A stretch of DNA of 64,000 nt, taken from the NCBI GenBank assembly GCA_035275405.1, contig DATEMU010000012.1, positions 124,001-188,000 of the forward strand, written 5' to 3'. The translations under genes and the position numbers were made by a program. The notes under the pieces are model-generated. The model saw nothing but the letters and a program-made list of their open reading frames with translations. It was not told the origin of the DNA and ran no database searches. Source of the DNA: Phycisphaerae bacterium. Lineage in GTDB: Bacteria; Planctomycetota; Phycisphaerae; UBA1845; UTPLA1. Shown here piece by piece: positions 25,960-36,500 of this stretch (positions within the stretch are counted from its first letter, which is position 1; the number at the start of each line of letters is the position of its first letter).

Positions 25960-26946
25960 ATGACGAAGGACATCTTTGTTTTCATCGAACAGCGCGGCGG
26001 CGCGATCCTGCCGGCCGCGCTCCAGGCGATCAGCGCCGCAACCCAGCTGGCAGCCAAAACCGGCGGAAAAGTGACGGCCGGGCTCGTTGGCCAGGACCTG
26101 GGGCCTTTGGCGGACAAGCTCGATTCGACCGGTGTGGCCACCATCTATTCGACCGGCGATGCGGCGCTGGCCATGTATCAACCGCTGAGGTACACCCGCG
26201 CGATCGTCGAAATGATCCGCAAGGCCGATCCGCAGATCGTCCTGCTGGCCGCGTCGTTCATGGGGCGGGACGTCGCCCCGCGCGTCGCGGTGCGATTGAG
26301 CGCCGGTCTCGCCACGGATTGCACCGAGTTCGAGCTCGACTCGACCGGTACGCTGGTGGTCCGCCGGCCGATCTACAATGGCAAAGCCACGTCGAAGGTG
26401 CATTTCAACCCCGCACGATTGCAGATCGCCTCCGTGCGCCCCAACACGTTTCCCATTCCGTCCGGCGGGGCGAAGGCCGAACGCGTGAGCGTACCCTACG
26501 CCGCCGATGCGAGCGACGAGCGTCAGACAACCAAAGAAATCGCCCGGACCGGCGGCGCGGAGAAGGACGTGACCGAGGCGTCGATCGTCGTCTCCGGCGG
26601 TCGCAGCCTGAAGAGCGCGGACAATTTCAAGATCATCTTCGACCTCGCCCACGCCCTCGACGGCGCGGTCGGCGCCAGCCGCGCCGCCTGCGACGCGGGC
26701 TATCAGCCGCACTCGCGGCAGGTCGGCCTGACGGGCAAGACGGTGACGCCGCAGCTTTACATCGCCTGCGGGATCAGCGGGGCGATCCAGCACCTCGCGG
26801 GCATGCGCGGCAGCCGCCGTATCGTGGCGATCAATACGGACAAGGAAGCGCCGATCTTCAAAGTCGCGGACTACGGCGTTGTGGCGGACATCTTTACTTT
26901 CGTCCCGCTCCTCACGGAGGAAGTGAAGAAGGTGCGGGCGCACTAA
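25960..26946 (+). CDS. etfA: Electron transfer flavoprotein alpha subunit
   Basis: From ATG 25960 the protein has 328 residues, the normal EtfA size. The N-terminal domain opens [11 protein letters not shown]. The C-terminal FAD domain has the diagnostic [38 protein letters not shown] and [18 protein letters not shown], all conserved. EtfA with EtfB carries electrons from acyl-CoA and other dehydrogenases to the quinone pool through ETF-quinone oxidoreductase. No etfB is adjacent, which is unusual because the two are generally paired; the beta subunit must be elsewhere. The upstream neighbour is a cysteine-cluster protein and the downstream one a thiolase-like enzyme. A TTG at 25933 is a less likely start. 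Confidence 0.9.
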   Translation: MTKDIFVFIEQRGGAILPAALQAISAATQLAAKTGGKVTAGLVGQDLGPLADKLDSTGVATIYSTGDAALAMYQPLRYTRAIVEMIRKADPQIVLLAASFMGRDVAPRVAVRLSAGLATDCTEFELDSTGTLVVRRPIYNGKATSKVHFNPARLQIASVRPNTFPIPSGGAKAERVSVPYAADASDERQTTKEIARTGGAEKDVTEASIVVSGGRSLKSADNFKIIFDLAHALDGAVGASRAACDAGYQPHSRQVGLTGKTVTPQLYIACGISGAIQHLAGMRGSRRIVAINTDKEAPIFKVADYGVVADIFTFVPLLTEEVKKVRAH

Positions 26947-26965
26947 AACTCGCGCTGTCGTCAGA

Positions 26966-27024
26966 ATGTGTGGCACCGGCTAACAGCCGGTGCGAACACA
27001 GGCTGTTAGCCTGTGCCACACTGT
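26966..27024. repeat. Paired interspersed hairpin repeats
   Basis: Two hairpins in a row in the etfA to thiolase gap: GTGTGGCACCGGC with CAGCCGGTGC, then CACAGGCT with AGCCTGTG followed by CCACAC. Similar sequence occurs at 51827-51848 and 23642-23667. They could also work as a weak terminator of etfA, though no T-run follows. Confidence 0.5.
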
Positions 27025-27046
27025 CCTTTCCCTTAGAATACCCCCC

Positions 27047-28087
27047 ATGCGATTTAGCAAGTCATCCATCGCCGCCATCGGCTACGAACTGCCCGCGCAG
27101 GTCGTCAGCTCGCAGGAACTCGAACAACGGCTTGCACCGCTTTACAAGACGCTGCGCATCCAGCCGGGGCAGTTGGAGGCGCTGACCGGCATCCGCGAGC
27201 GGCGCTATTGGGAGCCGGGCGTGACAATGGCGGGCGGCGCGGCGCGGGCGGGGGCGAAGGCGCTTCGCGCGGCGGGCATGGCCGCTGATCAAATCGGCAT
27301 GCTCATCTACGGCGGCGTCTGCCGCGATAATCTGGAGCCGGCGACGGCCTGCGCGGCGGCCAGCGCGCTGGGCCTCGGCTCGAATACGCAGATCTACGAC
27401 GTCTCCAACGCCTGCCTCGGCGTCATCAACGGCATCGTCCAGGCGGCAAGCGCGATCGAACTCGGCCATGTCCGCGCGGCGCTCGTCGTCTCGTGCGAAT
27501 CGGCGCGGCAGATCGTCGATCTGACCATCGAGCGGATGCTCGCCGAGCCGACGATGGAAAACTTCCGCTGGTGCCTCGCCACGCTGACCGGCGGGAGCGG
27601 GGCAATCGGCGTCGTCGTCTGCGACTCGTCGCTTGCGCCGAACGGTCATCGACTGCTCGGCGGCGTGATCCGCAGCCGCACGAAGTATCACGAGCTATGC
27701 CGCTGGGGACCGGATACGGGCATGCCCTCGACGGCCCCCATGCGAATGGACACCGACGCCGCGGGCGTGCTGGAACACGGGGTCGAGCTCGGTGTCGAGA
27801 CGTGGTTCGCATTTCTCGAAGAAATGGGCTGGACCGCCGAGTCCGTCAATCGCACGATCTGCCACCAGGTCGGCGCGCCCCACCGCGAGACGGTCATGAA
27901 AGCCCTCGGCGTTTCGCCGGAAAAGGATTTCCCGACCTACGAGTTCCTCGGCAACATCGGCACGGTCTCGCTGCCCATCACCGCGGCCATCGCCGAAGAG
28001 CGCGGCGTCCTGGAGCGCGGCCAGCGTACGGCTTTCTGCGGGATCGGGAGCGGGCTGAATTGTTTGATTTTGGGCGTCGAGTGGTGA
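27047..28087 (+). CDS. OleA-like acyl-CoA condensing thiolase (FabH superfamily)
   Basis: From ATG 27047 the protein has 346 residues. It is a thiolase-superfamily condensing enzyme with catalytic Cys123 in DVSNACLGVINGI, His in ICHQVGAPHRE and Asn in EFLGNIGTVSLP. The start SSQELEQRLAPLYKTLRI, the segment YGGVCRDNLEPATA, and the C-terminus GIGSGLNCLILGVEW match OleA of Xanthomonas as I remember it, rather than FabH. Glu97 in LEPAT corresponds to the OleA Glu that activates the second acyl-CoA. OleA condenses two long-chain acyl-CoAs head to head on the way to olefins. OleB, OleC and OleD are not in this window. Alternative: a KAS III-like enzyme of another secondary pathway. Confidence 0.75.
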   Translation: MRFSKSSIAAIGYELPAQVVSSQELEQRLAPLYKTLRIQPGQLEALTGIRERRYWEPGVTMAGGAARAGAKALRAAGMAADQIGMLIYGGVCRDNLEPATACAAASALGLGSNTQIYDVSNACLGVINGIVQAASAIELGHVRAALVVSCESARQIVDLTIERMLAEPTMENFRWCLATLTGGSGAIGVVVCDSSLAPNGHRLLGGVIRSRTKYHELCRWGPDTGMPSTAPMRMDTDAAGVLEHGVELGVETWFAFLEEMGWTAESVNRTICHQVGAPHRETVMKALGVSPEKDFPTYEFLGNIGTVSLPITAAIAEERGVLERGQRTAFCGIGSGLNCLILGVEW

Positions 28088-28105
28088 CGCAGAGCGCCAC
28101 TCGTC

Positions 28106-28528
28106 TTACGGGCACTGTATTTCGGTAAGCAGCGTGTCGACGAAAACGGCAACATCGGCCGGAGCGATCTGACCGGAGCGGTCAAGATCGGCGCAATCGC
28201 AATCGCCGGAGTCTGCCAGCGCGCAATCGAGAAACCGCTGGATATCGCCGCCGTCGATCTTCTCGTCGGCGTTGACGTCTGCCAGACACGTGCAGTGCGG
28301 GGCGACCGCGGCCCAGAAGCCACCGACCAGCGAATATCCGTTGGCGGTCAGTTCGGCCACGTCGCCGTCGGCATCGGCCTGGGCGATGGTGCCGACGAGT
28401 TCATAGCCGTCGGCGCCGGCAGTGACGGTCCCGCCTCCGTCGATGGTATGCCAGGACAGATCGTAATTCTGGGCGAACACGGGCGCGGCGACGAGACACA
28501 ACAAGAGGGTGAGTCCGCGGCGAGTCAT
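28106..28528 (-). CDS. Small secreted protein with dockerin-like C-terminus
   Basis: A 140-residue protein. A signal peptide (LTLLLCLVAAPVFA) is followed by a planctomycetal motif NYDLSWHTIDGGG and ELTANGYSLVGGFW, seen in many short secreted proteins of this phylum. The C-terminal 60 residues have two Ca-loop-like segments, DVNADEKIDGGDIQ and DLDRSGQIAPADVA, each followed by a helix, and cysteines CTC and CDC; this is the 'GC-type' dockerin-like tail. Its ATG sits one nt after the stop of the large upstream gene and its GGAGGAGG site lies inside that gene, so the two are coupled. Confidence 0.75.
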   Translation of the reverse strand: MTRRGLTLLLCLVAAPVFAQNYDLSWHTIDGGGTVTAGADGYELVGTIAQADADGDVAELTANGYSLVGGFWAAVAPHCTCLADVNADEKIDGGDIQRFLDCALADSGDCDCADLDRSGQIAPADVAVFVDTLLTEIQCP

Positions 28529-28529
28529 G

Positions 28530-31466
28530 TTACACCTCCTCCGTGAGCGTCAGTTTGATGCGGCCGATCTCGATGTCGTACGACGGCGCGACGCCGCCGA
28601 TGGACAGTTCCAGATTGATGAAGGACGGGCCGTCGAGCGGCGGGAAGACGTCCGGAGGCGATCCGGCGGGCGGGGCAATGGTGAAACACATCCACGACGT
28701 ACTCTTGCGGTCCGTGGGATCGTCGATGAGATTCGTAAACGTCCCGGCGTCGCGCATCACGCGAACGCGGGAGGCGTTGATGAAAGTAGTCGGCGAAGTG
28801 GCTTTGTAGCAGATCTCCACACTTTTCAGCTTCTGCTGCACGCCGAAGAGCGAGTTCGGGATGCTGATGGGGATCATGACATTCTGAGTGCCCGCCGCGA
28901 CCGGGTGAATGCGGACGACGCCGTTGGAGTTGGGCAGCAGCTCCAGACCGGTGCCGGCGCGGGTCATGACGAGCGGGGTGATTTCGACGACGTTGTCGGC
29001 GGTAATCTTGAGGCAGTCGGCCTTGATGCAGCCGTTGACGTGCAGGGCTTCCTCCGGCGGCATCGGCGGGCCCACGCCATTGGGGCCGATCCCGACGTTG
29101 CCGGTCGTGTCGTCAATCAGGATGTGCGTCTCGCCACTGGTCTGCAATGCCAATGGGCTGTGGCTGGTGATGGTGTCGACGTGCAGTTTGTGCGGAGCGG
29201 CGACGTTGACATCGCCGATGACGTCGAGCTTAAAGGCCGGCGTCGTTGTGCCAATGCCCATATTACCATTTTCGTCGATGCGCACTCTTTCGGCCGAGTT
29301 GACGCGAAAAGCCAATTGATTGCCGCCGAGGTAGCCGATCTGGCCCACGGCGAGGCCGAGATTATTGTAAAAGTTAATGGCGCCCAGATAGGCGGGAGTT
29401 CCCAGGGTGAAATTGATCAATTCGATGACGGCTCCGTTACCATGGTTTAAGGTGTAGAGCCGCTCCACGGCTTGAATGTCCCGGGCATCGATGGTTGTAT
29501 CGGGCGTACCGGTCCCGATTCCGAAATTGCCGCCGGGGACGATGCTGCCCATGACGACATTGGCCCCCTCCGCATTGAGATGCAATTGGGACGGCGAGCC
29601 ATTGTTCCGAGCGTGGATCTCGTTGTTGTCGATCCCGATGTTGACACCCGCGGTAAGACCCAGTTGAAGGAATCCGCCCGACGCGCCGCCGACATCCGTA
29701 CCGTTGGTGACATGGAGGCGGACCTCAGGGCTGGTCGTGTCGATGCCGACGAAGCGGTCGGGATCCGAAATATAGACCGCCGTCGTGCCGTTGATCTGCA
29801 ATTCCAGCGGGCTATGGCTGGAAATAAAGTCAACCAGAAGTTTCCCGGGCGCGGGTATGTCAATATTCGCGCCAGCCACCTGCATCACGCCGCCGGAAAC
29901 TTCAACCAGCGACATCGGGTCCGACGCCAGCTTGTTATGGTCGACCGAGTCATTGGCGAGATCGGCGGTCATCACCTGACCGTCGGCGATTTTGCCACTC
30001 GTCACGGCGTCATTGGCGATGTCGGCCGTCATCACCTGACCATCAGCAATCTTGCCGCTATCCACGGCGTTCGCCGCGATCGTTGGATTGGGATAGGTGC
30101 CCGTCAGGTCTCCGCCGGCCGGGCCGGTCGGTGGCGCCGTTGGCGTTTGCCAGGTACCAGCGCCTGCGCCATCGGAGGTTAAAACGTGGCCCGCCGAGGC
30201 GCCGGTGGGAAGACTAAAGCCCGTCATCTTCGCAGTGCCGTTGATATCGAGCCGTTCGGCCGGCGCGGCGAGGCCAATACCGACGTTGCCATTTTGGTCG
30301 ATGCGCATCCGTTCCTGGAGGCTGGCCGCTGTTGAACCGTTCGGACTCGTATGGAAAGTGATATTGGCGCCCTGCGCCGCCGGCGTCCAATTTTCCGTCG
30401 CCGACATACTGATGAGAGCGCTACTCGCGTTGGTGAATCCGATTCCATCATAGCCTCTGGCTCTAAATGTGGCCAAAGCATCTCCGTTCACGACGGCCGC
30501 GGGCAACGCCGGCGTGCCGTTCGCTCGCCTTCCCATGAGGGTCATAGGGGCGCCATAGTTATCCACACCCAAATCTCCCCCATTGATGTGGAGCCTGAAT
30601 GTCGGCGTCGTTGTCCCTATCCCGAGAATCCCCTCGACATAAACATTATTTGTGGAGCGAATGTTCCCGTCGACGTCCAAATCGAAGGGCGCGCCGGGGG
30701 GCACGCCGTTGTAGCCGACAGTGACATGGCCGTCGTTATCGACGCAAAGCACGTCAACCGGTGAACCATCAGGCGCATCGGTGCAGCCGGGGGTCACGCG
30801 TGGATCGAGACCGCCGCCGCCGGTGGCTGCCGTGACCTGTACCGAGCCGTCGGGAAACATGAATCCGCCATTGGTGGAATGGACGACGCCCGCCACTTCG
30901 AGTTTCGACGCGGGTGTTTGCGTGCCGATGCCCACATTGCCGGAGACGACGAGACCGCCATCGCCTTCGATGCTCATCGGGCCGTTCGTCGCATGGATCG
31001 TCCGACCGGCGCCGGGCCCGCCTTTGTTGTAGGCCTGGTCGAGGCTCGCGCCGTCGCCGCCGGTCAGCGCGTGCAGCGCATAGGGCGTCGGCGTCACACA
31101 CTGGCGCGGACTGAGCACCGAGTACGCTCCGTAGGTCCCCGTTGGTCGCACCGCGATTTCCAGCCAGCGCTCGCCGCCGTCAAAGGCGCCGGCGCCAAAA
31201 TCCAGCGGTTGGGTGAACAGTCCCTTGCGGACGGCGACAATGCGGGGGCTGAATTCATCGCCGACCTGGGCGACAAGATTTCCGCCGTCGGCCGCGTTAT
31301 ACAGCCGGAAGACGACATCGCAGTCTTCATTAACGGCGAGACCGTCGAGGGCTAACCTCCCCTGGTAAGTAATGGAAGAACTGGCGGGCGATTGTGCGAG
31401 GGCCGCGGGACCGATCGCGCAAAGCCCCAGCGTGACGAAAGTGACAATGCGTATGGACGTATTCAT
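28530..31466 (-). CDS. Large secreted repeat protein, tail-fibre-like beta structure
   Basis: From ATG 31466 (AAGGAG 7 nt upstream) the protein has 978 residues. The signal peptide ends near GPAALAQS. A planctomycetal N-terminal domain follows (SSITYQGRLALDGLAVNEDCDVVFRLYN), common in proteins with beta-helical fibre-like regions. Repeats of the type VGIGTTTPTFKLHI and VGIDTTSPEVRLHV, with HSPLALQ insertions, cover much of the rest. A short array of SGKIADGQVMTADIANDAV repeats sits near residue 480. No intramolecular chaperone peptidase domain is seen at the C-terminus. Function is unknown; an extracellular fibre is likely. It is translationally coupled to the dockerin-like gene downstream. 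Confidence 0.75.
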   Translation of the reverse strand: MNTSIRIVTFVTLGLCAIGPAALAQSPASSSITYQGRLALDGLAVNEDCDVVFRLYNAADGGNLVAQVGDEFSPRIVAVRKGLFTQPLDFGAGAFDGGERWLEIAVRPTGTYGAYSVLSPRQCVTPTPYALHALTGGDGASLDQAYNKGGPGAGRTIHATNGPMSIEGDGGLVVSGNVGIGTQTPASKLEVAGVVHSTNGGFMFPDGSVQVTAATGGGGLDPRVTPGCTDAPDGSPVDVLCVDNDGHVTVGYNGVPPGAPFDLDVDGNIRSTNNVYVEGILGIGTTTPTFRLHINGGDLGVDNYGAPMTLMGRRANGTPALPAAVVNGDALATFRARGYDGIGFTNASSALISMSATENWTPAAQGANITFHTSPNGSTAASLQERMRIDQNGNVGIGLAAPAERLDINGTAKMTGFSLPTGASAGHVLTSDGAGAGTWQTPTAPPTGPAGGDLTGTYPNPTIAANAVDSGKIADGQVMTADIANDAVTSGKIADGQVMTADLANDSVDHNKLASDPMSLVEVSGGVMQVAGANIDIPAPGKLLVDFISSHSPLELQINGTTAVYISDPDRFVGIDTTSPEVRLHVTNGTDVGGASGGFLQLGLTAGVNIGIDNNEIHARNNGSPSQLHLNAEGANVVMGSIVPGGNFGIGTGTPDTTIDARDIQAVERLYTLNHGNGAVIELINFTLGTPAYLGAINFYNNLGLAVGQIGYLGGNQLAFRVNSAERVRIDENGNMGIGTTTPAFKLDVIGDVNVAAPHKLHVDTITSHSPLALQTSGETHILIDDTTGNVGIGPNGVGPPMPPEEALHVNGCIKADCLKITADNVVEITPLVMTRAGTGLELLPNSNGVVRIHPVAAGTQNVMIPISIPNSLFGVQQKLKSVEICYKATSPTTFINASRVRVMRDAGTFTNLIDDPTDRKSTSWMCFTIAPPAGSPPDVFPPLDGPSFINLELSIGGVAPSYDIEIGRIKLTLTEEV

Positions 31467-31705
31467 TCTGATAGCTCCTTCTTTCCGGGAGAGGCCGACG
31501 CTCGACCTCGTGCAGTATGACGAAATGAAAAGGGTGGCGAGACGGGAGGGCATGCTGCCGCGCCAACGAAGCGCCGTCGACGCGATCGGCATGGAGTAAC
31601 AGGTCCGGGAACCCAGAGAACACGGTCCAAGACGCCCCTCCGAACGCCACTGCGAACGTGCAACGCACCCCCAATTGTTTAAGGATGACCGCAGCGCGCC
31701 CCCCG

Positions 31706-32746
31706 CTAGATGCGCGTCATCGTGACCGGGACTCTTGCGAATGAACTACCCACCGCAGTGAGCGTGCCTTCCAATGTGCCGTTGGACATTTCCTCGACGT
31801 CAAAGGCGAATTCGACCTCGGTCTCCTGCCCCAGAACAGTGGCCAGGACGATCCAGGTGACCCGCGCGCCGTCCAATCGGTCCAGCCGGGAATCAACAAT
31901 CGTCAGTTCGTGATCGGAATCCGCATCGACCAGTTTCGTGATTTTGCCGTCGTTGATGGTGACGAGCAAATTGGCGTTGGCGTTGGTCGCCGACCAGGTC
32001 CCATTGAAACGAGCGACGGACGTTTTTTCGACGATGGTCGCGACAGTGAAGAACGCCAACAGCGGATACAGTATGCCTGCGACGGGAGCCCAAATTGCGG
32101 CGATGGAAGCAAGGACGGCGTTCAGGATCAGGGCGTCGGCTTGATTCGGCTTGTTTTGTACGATGACGCCGGGCGTCGTCGATGACCCGCCGGTGCTCGA
32201 ATTCGATGTCGGCGATGCCGCGCCGCGGTTTTCGTCCATGGACTGCGCGATCGCGATCAAGTCGGCATTGGCGGCGATATAGGCATTCGCCGCATCGCCG
32301 GTCTCCACGGCCCTCGCAACGTCATCGGCGGGGCGGACCCACGCTTCCCCGGCGGACGTCGTAATACTCTCGACCCGACGCTGCGGGTCGAATTGAACGC
32401 TGGCCGCACCGGTCGTGTTCTTGAAATCGACCCCGGTCAGAATGATTTCGCCGCCTTGAAAGTCATACGAACCGGAGACTTGGCGCTCTTCGTCGCGGAA
32501 GACAAGTCGGAATTGTCGCGCGACCGGGAGAATATCCATCGCGACGGCGCCCTGAAAGGTGGTTCCGGCGAGCGCGGCCGTCAGTGGATGGTCCGGGCCC
32601 AGCGGGATCTGAATCTGCGCAAGTGGAACGGCCGGCCCCAGCATGTTGTTTCCACAGCCGGTCAGGGCGATGGGTCCGTAAAGCGCGAGCAGCGCGCAGA
32701 GCACTGATTTCATTTTGAACAAATTGCGTTGATGTAGAATATTCAT
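31706..32746 (-). CDS. Predicted lipoprotein of unknown function
   Basis: A 346-residue protein. ATG 32746 follows GGAGG by 8 nt; ATG 32713 is an alternative. A signal sequence ends in the lipobox ALTGC (Cys31). The rest has a beta-rich part with FRLVFRDEERQVSGSYDFQGG and, after a low-complexity Ser/Thr linker (TSNSSTGGSSTTPG), a hydrophobic segment AVLASIAAIWAPVAGILYPLL that may span or attach to a membrane. The C-terminal half has strands ending TAVGSSFARVPVTMTRI. I do not recognise a family. It is isolated between non-coding stretches. Confidence 0.65.
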   Translation of the reverse strand: MNILHQRNLFKMKSVLCALLALYGPIALTGCGNNMLGPAVPLAQIQIPLGPDHPLTAALAGTTFQGAVAMDILPVARQFRLVFRDEERQVSGSYDFQGGEIILTGVDFKNTTGAASVQFDPQRRVESITTSAGEAWVRPADDVARAVETGDAANAYIAANADLIAIAQSMDENRGAASPTSNSSTGGSSTTPGVIVQNKPNQADALILNAVLASIAAIWAPVAGILYPLLAFFTVATIVEKTSVARFNGTWSATNANANLLVTINDGKITKLVDADSDHELTIVDSRLDRLDGARVTWIVLATVLGQETEVEFAFDVEEMSNGTLEGTLTAVGSSFARVPVTMTRI

Positions 32747-33570
32747 CGTTCATCCTCCAGCGTTTCCACGCGGCGGGGTACCCCAATACGATGTCCCCCT
32801 CGCTCGACCAGGCGGCGCGGCGAACTAATCTGCCGCGCCAATCCTCGAATCACTGCGAGACAAGTGTGATAGCGCCTTGCGTCTAGTTCACCATAAAAGC
32901 CTCCAAAAGTCAATGTTGGGGCGGGTTTTATTGCCACCCCTGCGCGCGCCGTCATTTCGTTCTGACGTTTCCTGGACCAGTATTCGCCCTCGATCCGGGT
33001 TTCAACCGGTTAACGCTTAATGCGACGACGTGGTTCGCACGACATATGGAAGTGCGGTGCCATAGTTTTCGGACGAACCACAATTCTCGGACGCGGACAG
33101 CGCATCGGCCGCCGTTTATCTTTGCCGCTCCGTTGAGCACCGCGCGCTGAAATTGTCGAACGTTCCCTATAAAAAACCCGTTCCAGACTGGCGTTGGGTT
33201 ATGCGTCTTAGTACAATCGTGGTTTGAGGACCCAGAGCTTCCCGGTCGCTTCGCCGTACCGCCCGGCTCAACCGAGTCGCGGGTCGTCGGGGCCGCCTTG
33301 TTTCAGATGCTTCAAGTTCGGGGAGATTATCGCGCGACTTGGGGAAGCGATTCGCGTGACTCGGTTGACGGGATGGCGAGCCAATATCATTGGCTTCGCA
33401 TTTCATCACCGAATTGGGAGGGACGTTTCAAGGTGCATTGCTTGCTCGATTAGTGAACCGGCCTGCTTCGAGCGCTGCCGTGAGTCTGCGACTCGGGCGC
33501 GCCGCGCAAGGGCCGACGCGGGCAAGTCGATTGCTTCAGTGGCGTAATTCAGAACAGAGGGGTAATGATC
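32747..33570. other. Long intergenic region between divergent surface-protein genes
   Basis: 824 nt with no ORF that looks protein-like on either strand. On the minus strand TTGACT (32908-32913) and TGAACT (32885-32890) with 17 nt between could be the promoter of the lipoprotein gene. Toward the right end there is TTGACG at 33365 with a TATCAT 14 nt later, too close for a standard promoter. The site GAGGGG before 33571 is the ribosome binding site of the following gene. I see no further structure. Confidence 0.4.
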
Positions 33571-36500
33571 ATGTCCTCGAGATTTACATCGTCCGTGGGA
33601 ATCAATCGGCCTGCGAAGGCCCTGGCAACGCCAATGCGATGCATGGTGTTGGCCGCGATCGGCTTATTCGCCCTGTCCGCCTCCACCGCTCGCGCCGTGG
33701 ACAGCTTCGCACAGGGCACGATGACGGTCGATGCGAATTCAGCGGTAACGGGGGCGTTCGATACGGTGGACCTCGCGCCGGAGATCGCCGCCTCGGCCAA
33801 CACGGATTGGCCCGCGGGCACAACGTTTACGCTTACTGCGCCTACGCATTTCGTCTTTGATACCACTATTCCGGCCTCCGCCATCGTGCAGGCCCCCGGC
33901 GACCTCACGCTGGCCAACGGCGGCATTGAAATCCCCGCCGCCAACACGATCGTCTTCACCGTGACAGTCGCCAGCACGATTCCCTCGACGGTGGAGTTTC
34001 CCGACCTGCGCCTCCGTGCGGTGGACTGCATCGGCGGGACCGTGGGCGACGCGGCAGACATCCTCCTGACGGTGACGCCAGGACCGGGCGGCAGCACGGT
34101 ACTCGTGGATGTTCCCCTCGTGGATGTAACGGTGGTACCGGGTGCGACGGGCGCACCCAATGCGGGTCTGGACCATTTCGATGTTAGCGCCGCGCCGTTG
34201 ATTCAGGTGGCGGGCAGCCCGATCGTCATTACTTTGACGGCGCGGGACTTGTGCGACAATCCCATCCCCAATTTCGCCCCGGAGTCGCCCATTACCATTA
34301 CGGCAACCGGCGGCGCGGCGATACGGACCTTTGCGTCGGGCGGCGCGGCCAATGCACTGACGATCAACGACAATCTGAACAACACGGCGACGATCCCCGT
34401 CCTGACGCTGTTCGACGCCAACGGCCAGGGCACTTTTGAAGTGACCAGCCCGACGGGCGAAGACCCCCCGATCACGATTGCGGCGACGCTCGGCGCGGCA
34501 GCAGGAAGCGTCGATGTGCAGTGGATCACCGCGAGTTGCCTCTTATCACCCAGCGGAATATTAAGACCTGTCAATACGCTGCACGCCGTCACGGCGACGC
34601 TCACGCAGAACGGCGGAACGCCGGTGGCGGGCGTCGATGTGACGTTTAGTGTGACGGCGGGACCCAATCTCGGCGCCGGTGGCGTTGTGGCAACGAATGC
34701 CCTCGGTCAGGCCACTTTCGTTTACGCGGGTGGTCCGAACACCGGTATCGACACGATTCAGGCGACCGGCCTGATTGGCGCGGTGCCCTTCATCTGCACC
34801 GATCCGAACGCGGTGGAGTGGATCAGCCCGACGTGCAGCATTGCAGCGCTTCCGCCGACTGCCGCGGGCGGCGCGCAGTTAGTCGCTGTAGACGTGGAAC
34901 GGCGGCCCGGCGTCGATGCGCCGGACGGCACGCCGGTGACGCTGACGATCCTGAGCGGCCCCAATGCGGGGCACGTCGATGTGCAACCCACCGCGGCGGG
35001 CATCGCGACCTTCAATTACAACGACGTCGGCGGCGCCGGCTTGGATACGCTTCGCGCCAGCGGATCGATTGCCGGCGCGGCGTTCGAGTGCATCCAGACG
35101 AAAGAATGGATCCAACCCACCTGCATGCTGGATCCTCCCGCGGACGTCAATGCGGTGAATTCGGTTCATTCGGTGGACATCACGCTCTTGCGCCGGCCCG
35201 GCGTACCAGCGGCTGGGGTCACCGTCACGATCGACGTGACCGCCGGTCCCAATGCGGCGGTGGCTCCACAAATGATCATGACGGACGCGGCGGGCCATTT
35301 CGTGGCGCCGTTCCTATACATGGGCGGGGCGACAGCAGGCACGGATACCATTACGGCCTCGGGGACGATCGACGGCGTCGCATTCATGTGCGAGGCGACC
35401 AAGGAGTGGATCGACAGCGGCTGCGCGATCGATCCCTTCTCAGATACCAACCAGGCGGGGACAGACCACACGGTCACGGTGACGGTCCTGCGGACGACCT
35501 CACCGGACCCGGCGGTCAATGCGATCGTGAACTTCACCGTATCCGGGATTAACGTCGATGCGGGGGTCGGAGTCACGGATGTAAACGGCCAGGCCTCGTT
35601 CACCTACACGAGCAACGGGACGCCGGGCCTGGACACGATCGAGGCTGACACCGTGGTGGACGGCGTGGACATTCATTGTGAAGCCACCAAAGAGTGGATC
35701 GACGCGCAGTGTTCGATTGATCCGCCCACGGATACGAACCCGGTGGGAACGATCCACCAGGTCACGGTGACCGTGACGGAAAACGGCGGCGTCCCCGCTC
35801 CCGTCGTGGCCGTTAACTTCGAAATCGTTTCGGGGCCGAACGCGCCATTCGCCGACGCGGACATTACCAACCTCATTGATGGTACGGTCACTTTCAGTTA
35901 TCCGAGCAATGGCAACCCGGGCACAGACGAAATCCGCGTGTTCGGAACCATTGGCGGGCCGCCGGGCGGGGCGGATTTCGAATGCACGGCAACCAAGACG
36001 TGGGAAGTCGTCCCAAGCTGCGTGATCGCGCCGATGGCGCCATCCATCGTGGGTGGGATGCAGACGGTAAACGTGGACGTGGAAAGCGGGCCGGGCCTCG
36101 ATGCCCCCGACGGAACCATAGTAAATTTCGTGGTCCTTGCCGGTCCGAACGTCTTGGCGGGCGGATCGGATACAACGACGGCCGGAGCGGCCGATTTCAC
36201 GTACATGAGCAACGGACTGGCCGGCGTCGATACGATCCGCGCCAATGGGACCATCAATGGTGTTCCGTTTGAATGCCTCGCGATCAAGGAATGGATCGAC
36301 CCGACGTGCGAGTTGGATCCGCCCACGGATGTGAACCGGGTCAATACAGCGCATGAGGTGAACATCACGTTGTTGCGCCGACCGGGCGTTCCGGCGGCGG
36401 GCGTAAGCGTCACGATCGACGTGACGGCCGGCCCGAACGCCGCGGCGGTGGCCCCGCAGATGATCCTGACCGATGCGGCCGGCCAGTTCGCAGCGCCCTT

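Noticed and set aside
27047..28087. Housekeeping FabH (KAS III).
   Set aside because: The LEPAT Glu, the RERRYWEP-like N-terminal part and the SGLNC end fit OleA better; no fatty acid synthesis genes are adjacent.
33224..33547. A 107-codon plus-strand frame in the long spacer.
   Set aside because: No ribosome site, biased composition and no recognisable motif; treated as non-coding.
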